Below are positions 50,888 through 59,900 of a stretch of 64,000 bases of DNA, piece after piece. A program made the position numbers and the translations under genes. Every line of letters starts with the position of its first letter. The first letter of the stretch is position 1. The notes under the pieces were generated by a model. That model was not told the DNA's origin, made no database searches, and saw nothing but the letters and a program-made list of their open reading frames with translations. The DNA is from Corallococcus macrosporus DSM 14697 (GTDB taxonomy: Bacteria > Myxococcota > Myxococcia > Myxococcales > Myxococcaceae): positions 6,172,001 to 6,236,000 of the forward strand of contig NZ_CP022203.1 of the NCBI RefSeq assembly GCF_002305895.1. The letters run 5' to 3'.

Positions 50888-52738
50888 TCAGTAGGGCTGC
50901 AGGTCGTATTCGGCCTGCAGCTTGGAGATGAGCCCGTCCACCACCGCGGTGTCCGAGGTGTGGAACCCCCACGTCGCCCCGTGGCCCCGCCGCTGGATGA
51001 GCGCGTAGGCCGCGCTCTCGGAGAGCCAGAGGATGAACTCGTGCCGCGCGATGCGGTCGTCTCCCTCCAGGAACACCGGCGTCAGCGCGGGGTGGGACTC
51101 CAGGTCCACCCGGCGGCCCAGCAGGTAGATGCGCGAGGCCAGGTCGGGAGGCGCGGACTCCAGCCCGGCGGCGATGTTCAGGTCGGTGCGGATCTCCGGC
51201 CCGCCCACGTACAAGAGGCCGCGCGAGCCCGGGTCTCGCAGCATCTCCCGGGCAATCTCCGCCTGGAGCTCGTCGAAGAGGACGTCGGACACCTTGCCCC
51301 GGCGGCTCGGCTCGGAGCGCTCGTCCACCGGCAGGCGGGGGCTGTTCGGCGTGCCCAGCAGCAGGTCCACCTCGTCCCAGAAGGGCAGCCCGTCCAGCAT
51401 CAGCCGCCGCTGCAACGACGCGCGGCGCTCGTCCATGCGGCGGCGGCAGCGGTGCACCAGCTCGTCGAAGTCCTCGCCATCCTTGGGGAAGGTGCTGGCG
51501 CCGCCCACCATCATCAGGGGCAGCCGCTGCTCCACCTCCATGGCCTCGGGCTCCTCGCGCACGGCGGCCACCGCGCGGCGCACGAACATCAGCGCGCCGA
51601 AGAAGTCCGTCTCCGGCAGCAGGAGGTAGAACTCCTGGTCGCTCGCCTTCGCGATGACGTCCGAGTCGCGGATGATTTTACTGAGCGCCTTGATGATGCC
51701 GCGCACCGCCTTCTTCGCGTCCGCCGCGCCCTGGCGCACGCGCACCAGCGGCAGGTTGTCGATGGAGAAGGTCAGCAGGGAGAAGGTCCGCCCGTAGCGC
51801 CGGGCCTTGTAGATCTCCTTGGACGCGTAGTCGGTGAAGTAGCTGAGGTTGTACGCGGCCGTCTCGCGGTCCCTCAGGCCCAGGCGCTGGAGCGCGAGCA
51901 TCTTCCGGCCGTTCTTCAGGCCCACCGCCGCGAAGTCCCCCAGCACGCGGGCATCGCGTGTGTGCTCGGGCCGGAAGTCTCCAGACAGCGGGTCGGAGAG
52001 CTGCGCCAGGCCGACGACTTCTCCCGACGCCACCAGGGGCACGTACATCACCGCCGAGCGCTCGTCGCGGGCCGTCCACGGCTGGGCCTCCCGCAGCCGC
52101 CCGGACAGCGGCCCCTCCGGGCTCATCTTCTCCGCGAGGAACTGCCGGTCCAGCAGCCCGCGGTAGGCGCGCAGCACCAGGTCGCCCCGGTCATCAATCA
52201 CCCACAGCGCGGCGCTCTGCGCGTCGCAGACGGCCGCCAGCTCCGAGGTGAGCCGCTCCTGGAGCCACTCGAGGTCCGGATGGGACAAGAGCTCCAGGCA
52301 GCGCTGGTGCAGGTTGTGGAAGCGGGCGAACTCCAGGTTCTCATCGCGGAGCTGCGTGCGCTCGCGGCGCAGGGACGCGCGCTCCAGCGCCCGGTCCACG
52401 GCGAGCAGCATGTCGTTGGCGTCCACCGGCTTGGTGAGGCAGTCCGCCGCCCCCGAGCGGAGCGCCACCTCGGAGCCGCGGACGTCGGTCCGCTGGCTGA
52501 CGAGGATGACCTCCTGGTCCGGGTCCCGCTCGCGCAGGCGCGCGGTGAGCGCGAAGCCGTCCACCCCCGGCATCACCACGTCGGTGATGACCAGGTCGAA
52601 CGGGGTACGGGCCGCCTCTTCGAGCGCGAGCGTTGCGTTCTCCACGGTCACCACGCGATGCCCGCTACGGGTGAGCAAGTCGCTGGCGAGCTGACGGAAG
52701 AACAGGTCGTCGTCGACGACGAGGATGGGTCCGGCCAC
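50888..52738 (-). CDS. Response regulator with GAF and degenerate GGDEF domain
   Basis: 616 residues. The receiver domain (about 4-118) has Asp9/Asp10, phospho-acceptor Asp53 (LVITDVVMPG) and Lys in LTKPV. A GAF domain (about 145-275) follows. A GGDEF-fold domain (about 285-440) has the GGDEF motif replaced by SDQEF in ASDQEFYLLLPET, so it is unlikely to make cyclic di-GMP. The C-terminal extension (about 470-616) is of unknown type. It could bind nucleotide or act through protein contacts. It is transcribed with the receiver-DUF4388 gene, and dapF lies 38 bp upstream. Confidence 0.87.
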   Translation of the reverse strand: MAGPILVVDDDLFFRQLASDLLTRSGHRVVTVENATLALEEAARTPFDLVITDVVMPGVDGFALTARLRERDPDQEVILVSQRTDVRGSEVALRSGAADCLTKPVDANDMLLAVDRALERASLRRERTQLRDENLEFARFHNLHQRCLELLSHPDLEWLQERLTSELAAVCDAQSAALWVIDDRGDLVLRAYRGLLDRQFLAEKMSPEGPLSGRLREAQPWTARDERSAVMYVPLVASGEVVGLAQLSDPLSGDFRPEHTRDARVLGDFAAVGLKNGRKMLALQRLGLRDRETAAYNLSYFTDYASKEIYKARRYGRTFSLLTFSIDNLPLVRVRQGAADAKKAVRGIIKALSKIIRDSDVIAKASDQEFYLLLPETDFFGALMFVRRAVAAVREEPEAMEVEQRLPLMMVGGASTFPKDGEDFDELVHRCRRRMDERRASLQRRLMLDGLPFWDEVDLLLGTPNSPRLPVDERSEPSRRGKVSDVLFDELQAEIAREMLRDPGSRGLLYVGGPEIRTDLNIAAGLESAPPDLASRIYLLGRRVDLESHPALTPVFLEGDDRIARHEFILWLSESAAYALIQRRGHGATWGFHTSDTAVVDGLISKLQAEYDLQPY

Positions 52739-52776
52739 GGCGCGTTCTGACCTGGGGGCGAGAGGAACGCCGGAGG

Positions 52777-53628
52777 TTACCGGCCCGAGGGAACCGCGAC
52801 AACGCCCTCGAAGACGAAGGCCACCGGTCCACGGAGGCGGATGTCGGACAGGTCGGCGGGGACGCGGATGCGCAAGTCACCCCCTGGCAGGGTGACGCGC
52901 AGCCAGGCATCCGCCGGGAGCCGCTTCGCCAGCACGGCGGCCACGGCGGAGGCGCAGGCCCCCGTCCCGCAGGCCTGCGTCAGCCCACAGCCCCGCTCCC
53001 AGACGACCACGGTGAGGCCGTCCGGGTCCACGCGGACGAACTCCACGTTGGTGCGGTCCGGGAAGGACGGGTGGTGCTCCAGCAGGGGCCCCAGGCGCGA
53101 GGCGTCCTCCAGCGGCTGGTCCAGGAGGACCAGGTGTGGATTGCCCATGCTCACCGCGGACGCGCGCAGGGGCGGATGGCCCGGCACCTCGGCGTCCAGG
53201 AAGGGCTGGCCCGTGGCGCCCGAGGGGAGATTGGGGGCGACCAGCCGGGCGGGGCCCATGGAGATGTCCACGGCCACCACGCCGCCCTCGCCGTAGGAGG
53301 GGTAGCAGGTGAGCACGCCCGCCCCCGTCTCCACGTCGATGTGGCCCGGCGTCTGGCCGGAGTCGTCCACCAGGAACTTCACCGCGCAGCGCAGGCCGTT
53401 GCCGCACATCTCCGCGATGCTGCCATCCGCGTTGTGCACGACCATGCGGGCGACGCCCCGCTCGGAGGGCAGCAGCGCCAGCACGCCGTCCCCGCCAATG
53501 CCCAGGCGCCGGTCGCACATCCACCGCGACGTGGCGGCGCCGATGTCCACGCCGGTGCCCCGCCGGTCCAGCACGACGAAGTCATTGCCCAGGCCCTGGT
53601 ACTTGAAGATGCGCTCGCGAGCTTCCAC
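52777..53628 (-). CDS. dapF: Diaminopimelate epimerase
   Basis: 283 residues from a GTG at 53628. Both catalytic Cys motifs are present: AEMCGNGLRCAVKFL and TQACGTGACASAVAAV. The N-terminal YQGLGNDFVVLDRR and DRRLGIGGDGVL are typical. The enzyme converts LL- to meso-diaminopimelate for lysine and peptidoglycan synthesis in the cytosol. It lies 24 bp downstream of the giant coiled-coil gene and upstream of two signalling genes on the same strand, so it is probably expressed from a long shared transcript. Confidence 0.96.
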   Translation of the reverse strand: MEARERIFKYQGLGNDFVVLDRRGTGVDIGAATSRWMCDRRLGIGGDGVLALLPSERGVARMVVHNADGSIAEMCGNGLRCAVKFLVDDSGQTPGHIDVETGAGVLTCYPSYGEGGVVAVDISMGPARLVAPNLPSGATGQPFLDAEVPGHPPLRASAVSMGNPHLVLLDQPLEDASRLGPLLEHHPSFPDRTNVEFVRVDPDGLTVVVWERGCGLTQACGTGACASAVAAVLAKRLPADAWLRVTLPGGDLRIRVPADLSDIRLRGPVAFVFEGVVAVPSGR

Positions 53629-53652
53629 GGGCGCAATCCTAGTCGCGAGCCG

Positions 53653-56600
53653 CTATTCGCGCTCGTCCGGCTTCATGGGGCGCTTCTGGGCCGGCAGGTC
53701 CAGCGCGGGCACGGCGCCTCGGGGACGCCGCGCCTGGGCCCTGGCGCCCTGCTCCGCCCCTTCCGGGGGGACCACCTCGTTCCGGACGGGGTCGGGCGCG
53801 TCCAGCAGGGCGAAGCCGTCCGCGCGGGACGCCGGCCGCTGTGCCGCGGCGAGCTCGGCCTCGCGGTCCGCGAGCTTCTGCTGGAGGTCTTCCACCAGGG
53901 ACTGGAGGAGCTCCATCTCCGCGGCCATCTCCAACACGGCCTCGGGCTGGGAGGCGGTCTTGAGCGCCTCCACGGTGGCCAGGAGCCGGGTGCGCTCGGC
54001 CTCCACGGCGTCCAGGCGGGCCTGCTGCGTCTGGAGCTGGGCCTCGAGGCTCCGGAGCTGCTCGTCGAACTGGGCGCGCTCGGCCTGGAAGGACGCGAGC
54101 TGGCCGGCGGTGCTCCCGTCCTGCTGCTGGAGCTGCTGCGTGGCCGTTTCGAGCGCCTGGGCCAGGCGGGTGCGCTCGGCGCGTTCGGCGTCGAGGATTC
54201 GGACGGCGTCGGTGGACGCGGCCTCCAGGGCGGTGACGCGGCCTTCGAGGCGGACCCGGGCGGCGCGGGCGACCGACAGGTCGGACTGGAGGCGCGCGCG
54301 GTCGGAGTCTGCCTTGGCGAGGCGCTCCTGGGCGGACTGAAGCGAGGCGGCGCGCTCCGTGGCGGCGGTCAGGTCGGCGCGGAGGGCTTCGAGCTGTGAC
54401 GTCAGCTCCGCCACGCTGGACTCGAGCGTGCGCTTGTCGGACTCGGCTCGCGAGACGGCGTCGGCGTGCTGGGCCGCGAGGCTGCGGGCCTCGGCCAGTT
54501 GCGCGGTGAACCGCGCGGTGTCTTCCGCGAGCCGGGCTTCGAGGGCGGCCTGCTGCGCTTCAAGCCGGGCGTTGAGGTCCGCGAGCTGGGTCTCCAGCTC
54601 GCCACGCCGGGCGTCGGCATGCGCGAGACGCGCTTCGAGTTCGGCCCGTTGGGCGTCGGCGCGGGCAGTGGCCTCGGAGAGCTGCTGCTCAACGTCGACA
54701 CGCAGGGCGTCGGAACGCGAGGTGGCGTCCGCCAGACGCGCTTCGAGCTCGGCACGCTGGGCGTCGGCGCGGGCAGTGGCCTCCGAAAACTGCTGCTCCG
54801 CCTCGGCGCGCTGAGCCTCGGCGCGGGCAGTGGCCTCCGCGAGCTGGGCTTCCGCGTCCCGCAGCCGGGTCTCCCACTCGGAGCGCTGGGCCTCCAGCGC
54901 GGCACGGGCACGCGTCAGGCCATCGGCCGAGTCCGTGAGCTGGGCCTCCAGCGCGTTCGCCCTCGCCTGCTCCGTGGCGACGGCCTCCGCCGCCTGGGCC
55001 AGCTCGGCCCGCAGCGTCTCCAGCGCGGCGCGCTCCGCTTCGAGCGAGTTCTCCATCGCGGTGGCCTTGCCCGCGAAGCGCCGCGCCGTTTCGAGCTGCA
55101 CCATGAGCAGCTCGGCGTTCTCCCGCTGAGCGGCGAGCCGGTCCTGCGCGTCCACCAACTCCGCATCGAGCCGGGCGATGTGGACGCCCCGCTCGTGCAG
55201 GGCCGACATGGCGTGTTGGAGCTGGGCCCCAAGCCGCAGGGTCTCCTGCCGCGCCGCGCCCAGGTGGGCCAGGTCCTGCTGGGCCGCGGCCAGGGCCGCC
55301 CGTTCGCGGTCTCGCTCCGCCAGCAGCGATTCAATCTCCCCCTGCTGCCGCTCCGCGCGAGCCAGCGCGCCGTCCAGCTCGCGCTCAAGCGCGGAGAGCC
55401 GCTCCTGGGATGAGGCTTCCTGCTGGGCCAGCGCCTCGCGGGCCTCGGTCAGCGCCTGGGCCTGCTGCTGTGCGGCTTCACTGACGCGGCCTGCCTCGGC
55501 CTCGCGCTCGGCGAGCTGAGCCCGCAGGTCGCCGAGCTGAGCCTCCAGCGCCTCGATGATTCCCGCCCGCTCGGCGAGCTGAGCCTCCGCGGCGCCCCGT
55601 GCCGTCTCCAGCTCCGTCGCACGCGCGGCCTCCGACGCCTGGGCCGCGCGAACCTCCGCGAGCTGGGCTTCCAATGCGGCGCGCTGCTCCTGCGCGGTGC
55701 TCTCGACCCAGGCCCGCTCCGACTCCAGCCGCGTCACGGAGTCCCGGAGCGCCTGCCCGCGGGCCTCGGCCTCGACGCGCTGGGTCTCCAGCGCGCGCTC
55801 CATTTCGGCCATGACGCGTTCGGCGGCGGCCAGGCGTTCCTGGCGGGCGTGGTCGCGTTCGGAGGTCTCCGTGCGCAGCGCTTCGAGCGCGGACTCCGCA
55901 TCCGCTCGCGAACGCTGCTCCGCTTCGAGCATCCCGCGGACCTGCGCCAGCGAGGCTTCGGCCTCGGCGCGGCGCTGCTGCTCCGCCTCCATCGCCGAAC
56001 GAGCTTGTCCGAGAGCAGCCCCCTCCGACTCAAGGGACTGCCGAGATTGCGCCAGGGCAGATTCCACCTGGGCACGCGACTGTTCCTCGGTGGCGAGTGC
56101 CGCCTGCGCCTCGGCCAGACGGGCCTCGACTTCGGCGCGGGCCTGCTGCTCCGCCGCGAGCGCCTCGCGCGACTGTGCCAGGCCGGATTGAGTCTCGACG
56201 CGAGCCTGCTGCTCCGCGCCCAGCGCCGCACGCGACTGCGCCAGCGTGGACTCGAGCTCGGCGCGGGCCTCCTGCTCCGCCGTGAGCGCCGCACGCGACT
56301 GCGCCAGCGTGGACTCGAGCTCAGCGCGGGCTTGCTGCTCCGCCGTGAGCGCCGCACGCGACTGCGCCAACGCGGACTCAGTCTCGATGCGAGCCTGCTG
56401 CGCGTCCGAGAGTCCGTCTCGGAAACGCGCAAGGGCGGCCTCGGCCTCCGCACGAGCCTGTTGTTCCGCGGTGAGCGCCGCATGCGAGCGCGCCAGGGCC
56501 GCCTCGGCTTCCGTCCGCGACTGCTGCTCGGCCGTGAGCGAGTCCCGGAACCGAGCCACGGAGGACTCAGCCTCAGCGCGGGCCTGTTGCTCCGCGGTGA

Positions 56601-59600
56601 GCGTCGCGCGCGTTTGAGCCAGGACCGACTCGAACTCGGAGGCACGCTGCTGTTCCGCGCCCAGCGCCTCGCGAGACTGCGCCAGCACGGCTTCCGTTTC
56701 AGCGCGCGCCTGCTGCTCCGCGGTCAGTGCCGCGCGGGCCTGCCCCAGGGACGTCTCAGCATCGGCCAGTGACTGCTGTTCCGCGCCAAGCGTCGCGCGA
56801 AGCTGCGCCAGCGCCGACTCCGCACCCAGGCGAGCCTGCTGCTCCGCCCCGAGCTGCTCCTGGACGCGAGCCAGCGCGGCCTCACCCTCGCTTCGGCCCA
56901 GCCGTTCCGCGTCCAGCTCCTGCCGCGCCTGGGCCAGCGCCTCGTCCGAGCGGGTCCGGGCATCGCGCTCCGATGCAAGCTCCCCCTGCGTCCGCGACAA
57001 CGAACCTTCGAGCTGGGCACGCGCCTCACGCTCCGCATCGAGCGCGGTCCGGGCATCCTCATATGCGGCTTGCGCGCGGGCCCGTCCCTCACGCTCGGAG
57101 GCCGCCTCGGCCTCGAGCCGGGTGACGACCTCGTCCGCGCCAAAGGCACGCTCCCGCATCGCGGTGAGCTCGGCGGCAAGGCGCTCGCGCTCCTGCCCCT
57201 CCCGTTGGAGCTGGGACTGCGCATCCGCCAGCGCCGCTTCCCACCGCCCCCGCCGCTCCTCCTCGGCGGCCAGCGCCTCGCGCACCTGCGTCAGCGTCTG
57301 GCGGGCCTCGTCGAGCCCAGCCCGCGTCTCGACGAGCGTCGCCTCCGCGTCGCTCCGGCGCGCCTGCTCCGCCTCGAGCTGCGCACGCAACGCCCCCAGC
57401 GCCCGGGCCCGCCCCTCCTGCTCGGACTCCAGCGAAGCCCGGGTCTCCGCCAGCGCGCCCTCCAGCTCCGTGCGCCGGGCCTGCTCGGACTCCAGCGACG
57501 CCCGGGCCTCCGCCAGCGAGCCCTCCTGCTCCGTGCGCCGGGCCTGCTCGGACTCCAGCGAAGCACGGGCCTCCGCCAGCGCGCCCTCCAGCTCCGTGCG
57601 CCGGGCAAGCTCCGCGTCCAGCGCCTCACGGGTCCGCGCGAGCGAGTCCTCGGCCTCCGTCAGCCGCTGCGCCGCGCCCTCCAGCTTCCCGCGCGCCAGC
57701 CGCAGCGCCTCCTCCACCGCGGCCCGAGCCTCCCGCTCCGAATCCAGCTCCCCCCGAACGTGCCCGAGCTGCGCCTCCGACGCCTGCCACTCCTGATGCG
57801 CGGACTCCAGCTCCTCCCGGGCAGCCCGAAGCGAAGCCTCCAGCTCCGCCGAACGCTCGGTGGCCTCCCGCCCCGCGCGAGCGTGCGAAGACGCCTCCGC
57901 CTCCAGCTCCACCACGCGCCGGACCAGGGCCGCGCGCTCGTCCGCCAGCTCCTGCCGCCGGGCCTCGACCTCGCCCTTCGCGGAGACCTCGTCGAGGACC
58001 TGCTGCTCCAGCGCCGCCGCCCGGGCCCGCTCGTCCTCCAGCTCGCGCTCCAGCGACGTCAGCCGGGCCTGGAGCGCGGCCCGCTCCGACTCCAGCGCCT
58101 GCCCCAGCCGCTCCTCCGTCCGAGCCCGCTCCGACTCCAACGCCTCCAGCCGCTGCGAGGCCTCGTGAAGCGACTGCTCCCACTTCTGGGCCGTAGCCCG
58201 CGCGGAGGCCTCCGCCTGCGTCAGGGCCTCCACCTCCTGCCCCAACCACGCCTGCGACTCACGCGCGGCGACCAGCTCCGTCTCCAGGCCACGGACCTCC
58301 GCCTGAAGCGCCTCCAGCCGCGACTCCGCGTCCTTCCGAGCCCCTTCCGCAGTGGCCGTCCGCTGCCGGGCGTCCACCAGCTCCCGCGCCGTGCGAGCCA
58401 GCTCCGCGTCCTTCACGGAGACGGCCGTCCCCGCGTCCCGGGACGACGCCTCCGCCTTCGCCGCCTCGGCCTTCAGGTGCTCCACGGCCGCCAGGGCCGC
58501 CGAGTACTGCTCCGCGATGCGCAGCTCCCGCTCGCGCGCGGCCTCCGCGGCGCGGCGGCGGTCCTCGGACTGCTCCACGGCGCGCTCGGCCGCCAGCCGG
58601 TCCCGCTCACGCTCGATGCGCAGCGTGGACTGCTCCTCCTGGAGGTCCCGCACCTGCGTGTACGCCTGCGTCAGCCGCTCACGCGCCTCCTCTAGAGACG
58701 CCGCCGTCTCCTCCCGGCGAGCCCGCTCCAGCCGCAAGGCCTCCTGCGCCGCCAGCACCTGCACGCCCGCGTCCGCCTGGGCACGCTGCGCGGCCTCCAC
58801 CTCCAGCCGCTGCGCCGCCAGCCGCCGGTCCGCGTCGGCCATCCGCTCCTGGGCCACCTGGAGCTCGAGCTCGCGCCGCCGCAGCTTCCCGGACAAGTCG
58901 TCCCGCTCGCGCTGCGCCTCCTGGCTGCCCCGCGCCTGCTCGAGCTGCGCGGTGAGCCGGGCCACCTCCTCCCGAGCCGCCTCCAAGGAGGGGCGCAGCG
59001 ACGCCGCCTCCGCCTCCCGGTCCGTCAGCTCCGCGCGGAGCTTCGTCAGCGCCTCCTTCAGCCGGCCGCTGCGCTCCTCCCAGGACTTCGCGCGGGCCAC
59101 CACCTCATCCAGCTTGCCGCGCGTGAAGGCCAGCGGCTCGGGAGGGAGCTGGACCCACGTGGGGTCCACCACGCGCGCGGCGTCCTGCCCCGCGACCACC
59201 AGGAAGTAGGCGGCCTCGCTGTGGTTCACCAGGGTGCCGTCCACCTGGAGCCCTTCCCCGCGCTCGAAGGCGAGCTGGTAGCCCAGCACCGGGGACTGGG
59301 TGGCCACCTCCACCTTCGCGAAGTGGGCCGACAGCGCGTCGAGAAGCTGACCGTAGGTGGGCGGCACGCCCTCCTCGGCCTCCAGGAGTTGGGGCAGCGC
59401 GAGCCCCGCGACGTTGCGCAGGCCGCCCACGAGGAAGCCCTGCTTCGCCACCAGCCGCGCCAGCTCCGCCAGCAGCTCCGGGGCCTTCACGTACGGCGCC
59501 AGGTCCGCGACGAGCACCACGTCGAAGCTGCCCGACTCGAAGTCGTCGTAGACGTTGGCCCGGAAGCGCAGGGCGGGACCGCCGTGCGCCTTCTGCGCGG

Positions 59601-59796
59601 CCTCCACCGCCGCTACATCCCTGTCGCACGACACGACCGCGCGCGCGCCTCGCTCCACGAGGAAGCGCGCGCTCTCGCCCCCGGTGGAGGCCACGGCATC
59701 CACTTCCAGGACCCGGCGACGGGCGAAGAGGCTCTCCGCGAAAATGTAGCGGGGCAGCAGTTCGCTAGGCCCCAAGCGGCGGAATGTGTGGTGCAT
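53653..59796 (-). CDS. Giant coiled-coil protein with N-terminal methyltransferase-like domain
   Basis: 2047 residues. Residues 1-230 form a Rossmann-like class I methyltransferase domain (RRVLEVDAVASTGGESARFL, RAVVSCDRD, FDVVLVADLAPYVKAPELL). The SAM-binding Gly motif reads EVDAVASTGG rather than the usual D/E-x-G-x-G-x-G, so catalysis is doubtful. From about 245 to 2000 the protein is a nearly unbroken coiled coil of Ala, Glu, Gln, Arg and Leu, including three blocks of tandem 18- or 21-residue repeats. The C-terminus is a short Pro/Arg-rich tail. It would form a filament around 250 nm long if a single helix. A cytoskeletal, polarity or motility scaffold is plausible. The dapF gene follows it. 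Confidence 0.88.
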   Translation of the reverse strand: MHHTFRRLGPSELLPRYIFAESLFARRRVLEVDAVASTGGESARFLVERGARAVVSCDRDVAAVEAAQKAHGGPALRFRANVYDDFESGSFDVVLVADLAPYVKAPELLAELARLVAKQGFLVGGLRNVAGLALPQLLEAEEGVPPTYGQLLDALSAHFAKVEVATQSPVLGYQLAFERGEGLQVDGTLVNHSEAAYFLVVAGQDAARVVDPTWVQLPPEPLAFTRGKLDEVVARAKSWEERSGRLKEALTKLRAELTDREAEAASLRPSLEAAREEVARLTAQLEQARGSQEAQRERDDLSGKLRRRELELQVAQERMADADRRLAAQRLEVEAAQRAQADAGVQVLAAQEALRLERARREETAASLEEARERLTQAYTQVRDLQEEQSTLRIERERDRLAAERAVEQSEDRRRAAEAARERELRIAEQYSAALAAVEHLKAEAAKAEASSRDAGTAVSVKDAELARTARELVDARQRTATAEGARKDAESRLEALQAEVRGLETELVAARESQAWLGQEVEALTQAEASARATAQKWEQSLHEASQRLEALESERARTEERLGQALESERAALQARLTSLERELEDERARAAALEQQVLDEVSAKGEVEARRQELADERAALVRRVVELEAEASSHARAGREATERSAELEASLRAAREELESAHQEWQASEAQLGHVRGELDSEREARAAVEEALRLARGKLEGAAQRLTEAEDSLARTREALDAELARRTELEGALAEARASLESEQARRTEQEGSLAEARASLESEQARRTELEGALAETRASLESEQEGRARALGALRAQLEAEQARRSDAEATLVETRAGLDEARQTLTQVREALAAEEERRGRWEAALADAQSQLQREGQERERLAAELTAMRERAFGADEVVTRLEAEAASEREGRARAQAAYEDARTALDAEREARAQLEGSLSRTQGELASERDARTRSDEALAQARQELDAERLGRSEGEAALARVQEQLGAEQQARLGAESALAQLRATLGAEQQSLADAETSLGQARAALTAEQQARAETEAVLAQSREALGAEQQRASEFESVLAQTRATLTAEQQARAEAESSVARFRDSLTAEQQSRTEAEAALARSHAALTAEQQARAEAEAALARFRDGLSDAQQARIETESALAQSRAALTAEQQARAELESTLAQSRAALTAEQEARAELESTLAQSRAALGAEQQARVETQSGLAQSREALAAEQQARAEVEARLAEAQAALATEEQSRAQVESALAQSRQSLESEGAALGQARSAMEAEQQRRAEAEASLAQVRGMLEAEQRSRADAESALEALRTETSERDHARQERLAAAERVMAEMERALETQRVEAEARGQALRDSVTRLESERAWVESTAQEQRAALEAQLAEVRAAQASEAARATELETARGAAEAQLAERAGIIEALEAQLGDLRAQLAEREAEAGRVSEAAQQQAQALTEAREALAQQEASSQERLSALERELDGALARAERQQGEIESLLAERDRERAALAAAQQDLAHLGAARQETLRLGAQLQHAMSALHERGVHIARLDAELVDAQDRLAAQRENAELLMVQLETARRFAGKATAMENSLEAERAALETLRAELAQAAEAVATEQARANALEAQLTDSADGLTRARAALEAQRSEWETRLRDAEAQLAEATARAEAQRAEAEQQFSEATARADAQRAELEARLADATSRSDALRVDVEQQLSEATARADAQRAELEARLAHADARRGELETQLADLNARLEAQQAALEARLAEDTARFTAQLAEARSLAAQHADAVSRAESDKRTLESSVAELTSQLEALRADLTAATERAASLQSAQERLAKADSDRARLQSDLSVARAARVRLEGRVTALEAASTDAVRILDAERAERTRLAQALETATQQLQQQDGSTAGQLASFQAERAQFDEQLRSLEAQLQTQQARLDAVEAERTRLLATVEALKTASQPEAVLEMAAEMELLQSLVEDLQQKLADREAELAAAQRPASRADGFALLDAPDPVRNEVVPPEGAEQGARAQARRPRGAVPALDLPAQKRPMKPDERE
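54600..54850 (-). repeat. 54-bp tandem repeats in the giant coiled-coil gene (C-terminal block)
   Basis: An 18-residue unit with the core EATARADAQRAELEARLA occurs about four times with variants such as DATSRSDALRVDVEQQLS. DNA copies are highly similar, for example the GCGTCGGCGCGGGCAGTGGC words near 54655 and 54760. Confidence 0.75.
55900..56900 (-). repeat. 63-bp tandem repeats in the giant coiled-coil gene (central block)
   Basis: About 15 copies of a 21-residue unit with the core LAQSRAALTAEQQARAELES occur in a row. Twenty-one residues are exactly three heptads, so register is kept from copy to copy. Adjacent copies around 56220-56360 are almost identical in DNA, showing recent expansion by slippage or unequal crossing-over. 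Confidence 0.85.
57340..57620 (-). repeat. 63-bp tandem repeats in the giant coiled-coil gene (N-terminal block)
   Basis: Three to four copies of a 21-residue unit with the core ASLESEQARRTELEGALAE are nearly identical at DNA level from about 57420 to 57606. This block is separate from the central array but has the same three-heptad period. Confidence 0.8.
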
Positions 59797-59900
59797 CGGT
59801 GTGTACGGGAGTGGGAGTATACCCCCGGGCAGGCGCGCCCCAAGTTAAGCGCCGGGGCCGGAAATGGGCCTCGCGCTCGCACGTCAGGAGGGCAGGCGAC

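Noticed and set aside
55900-56900. Regular 63-bp repeats resembling a CRISPR-like array
   Set aside because: There are no unique spacers, the units are contiguous and in frame, and they encode three-heptad coiled-coil repeats.
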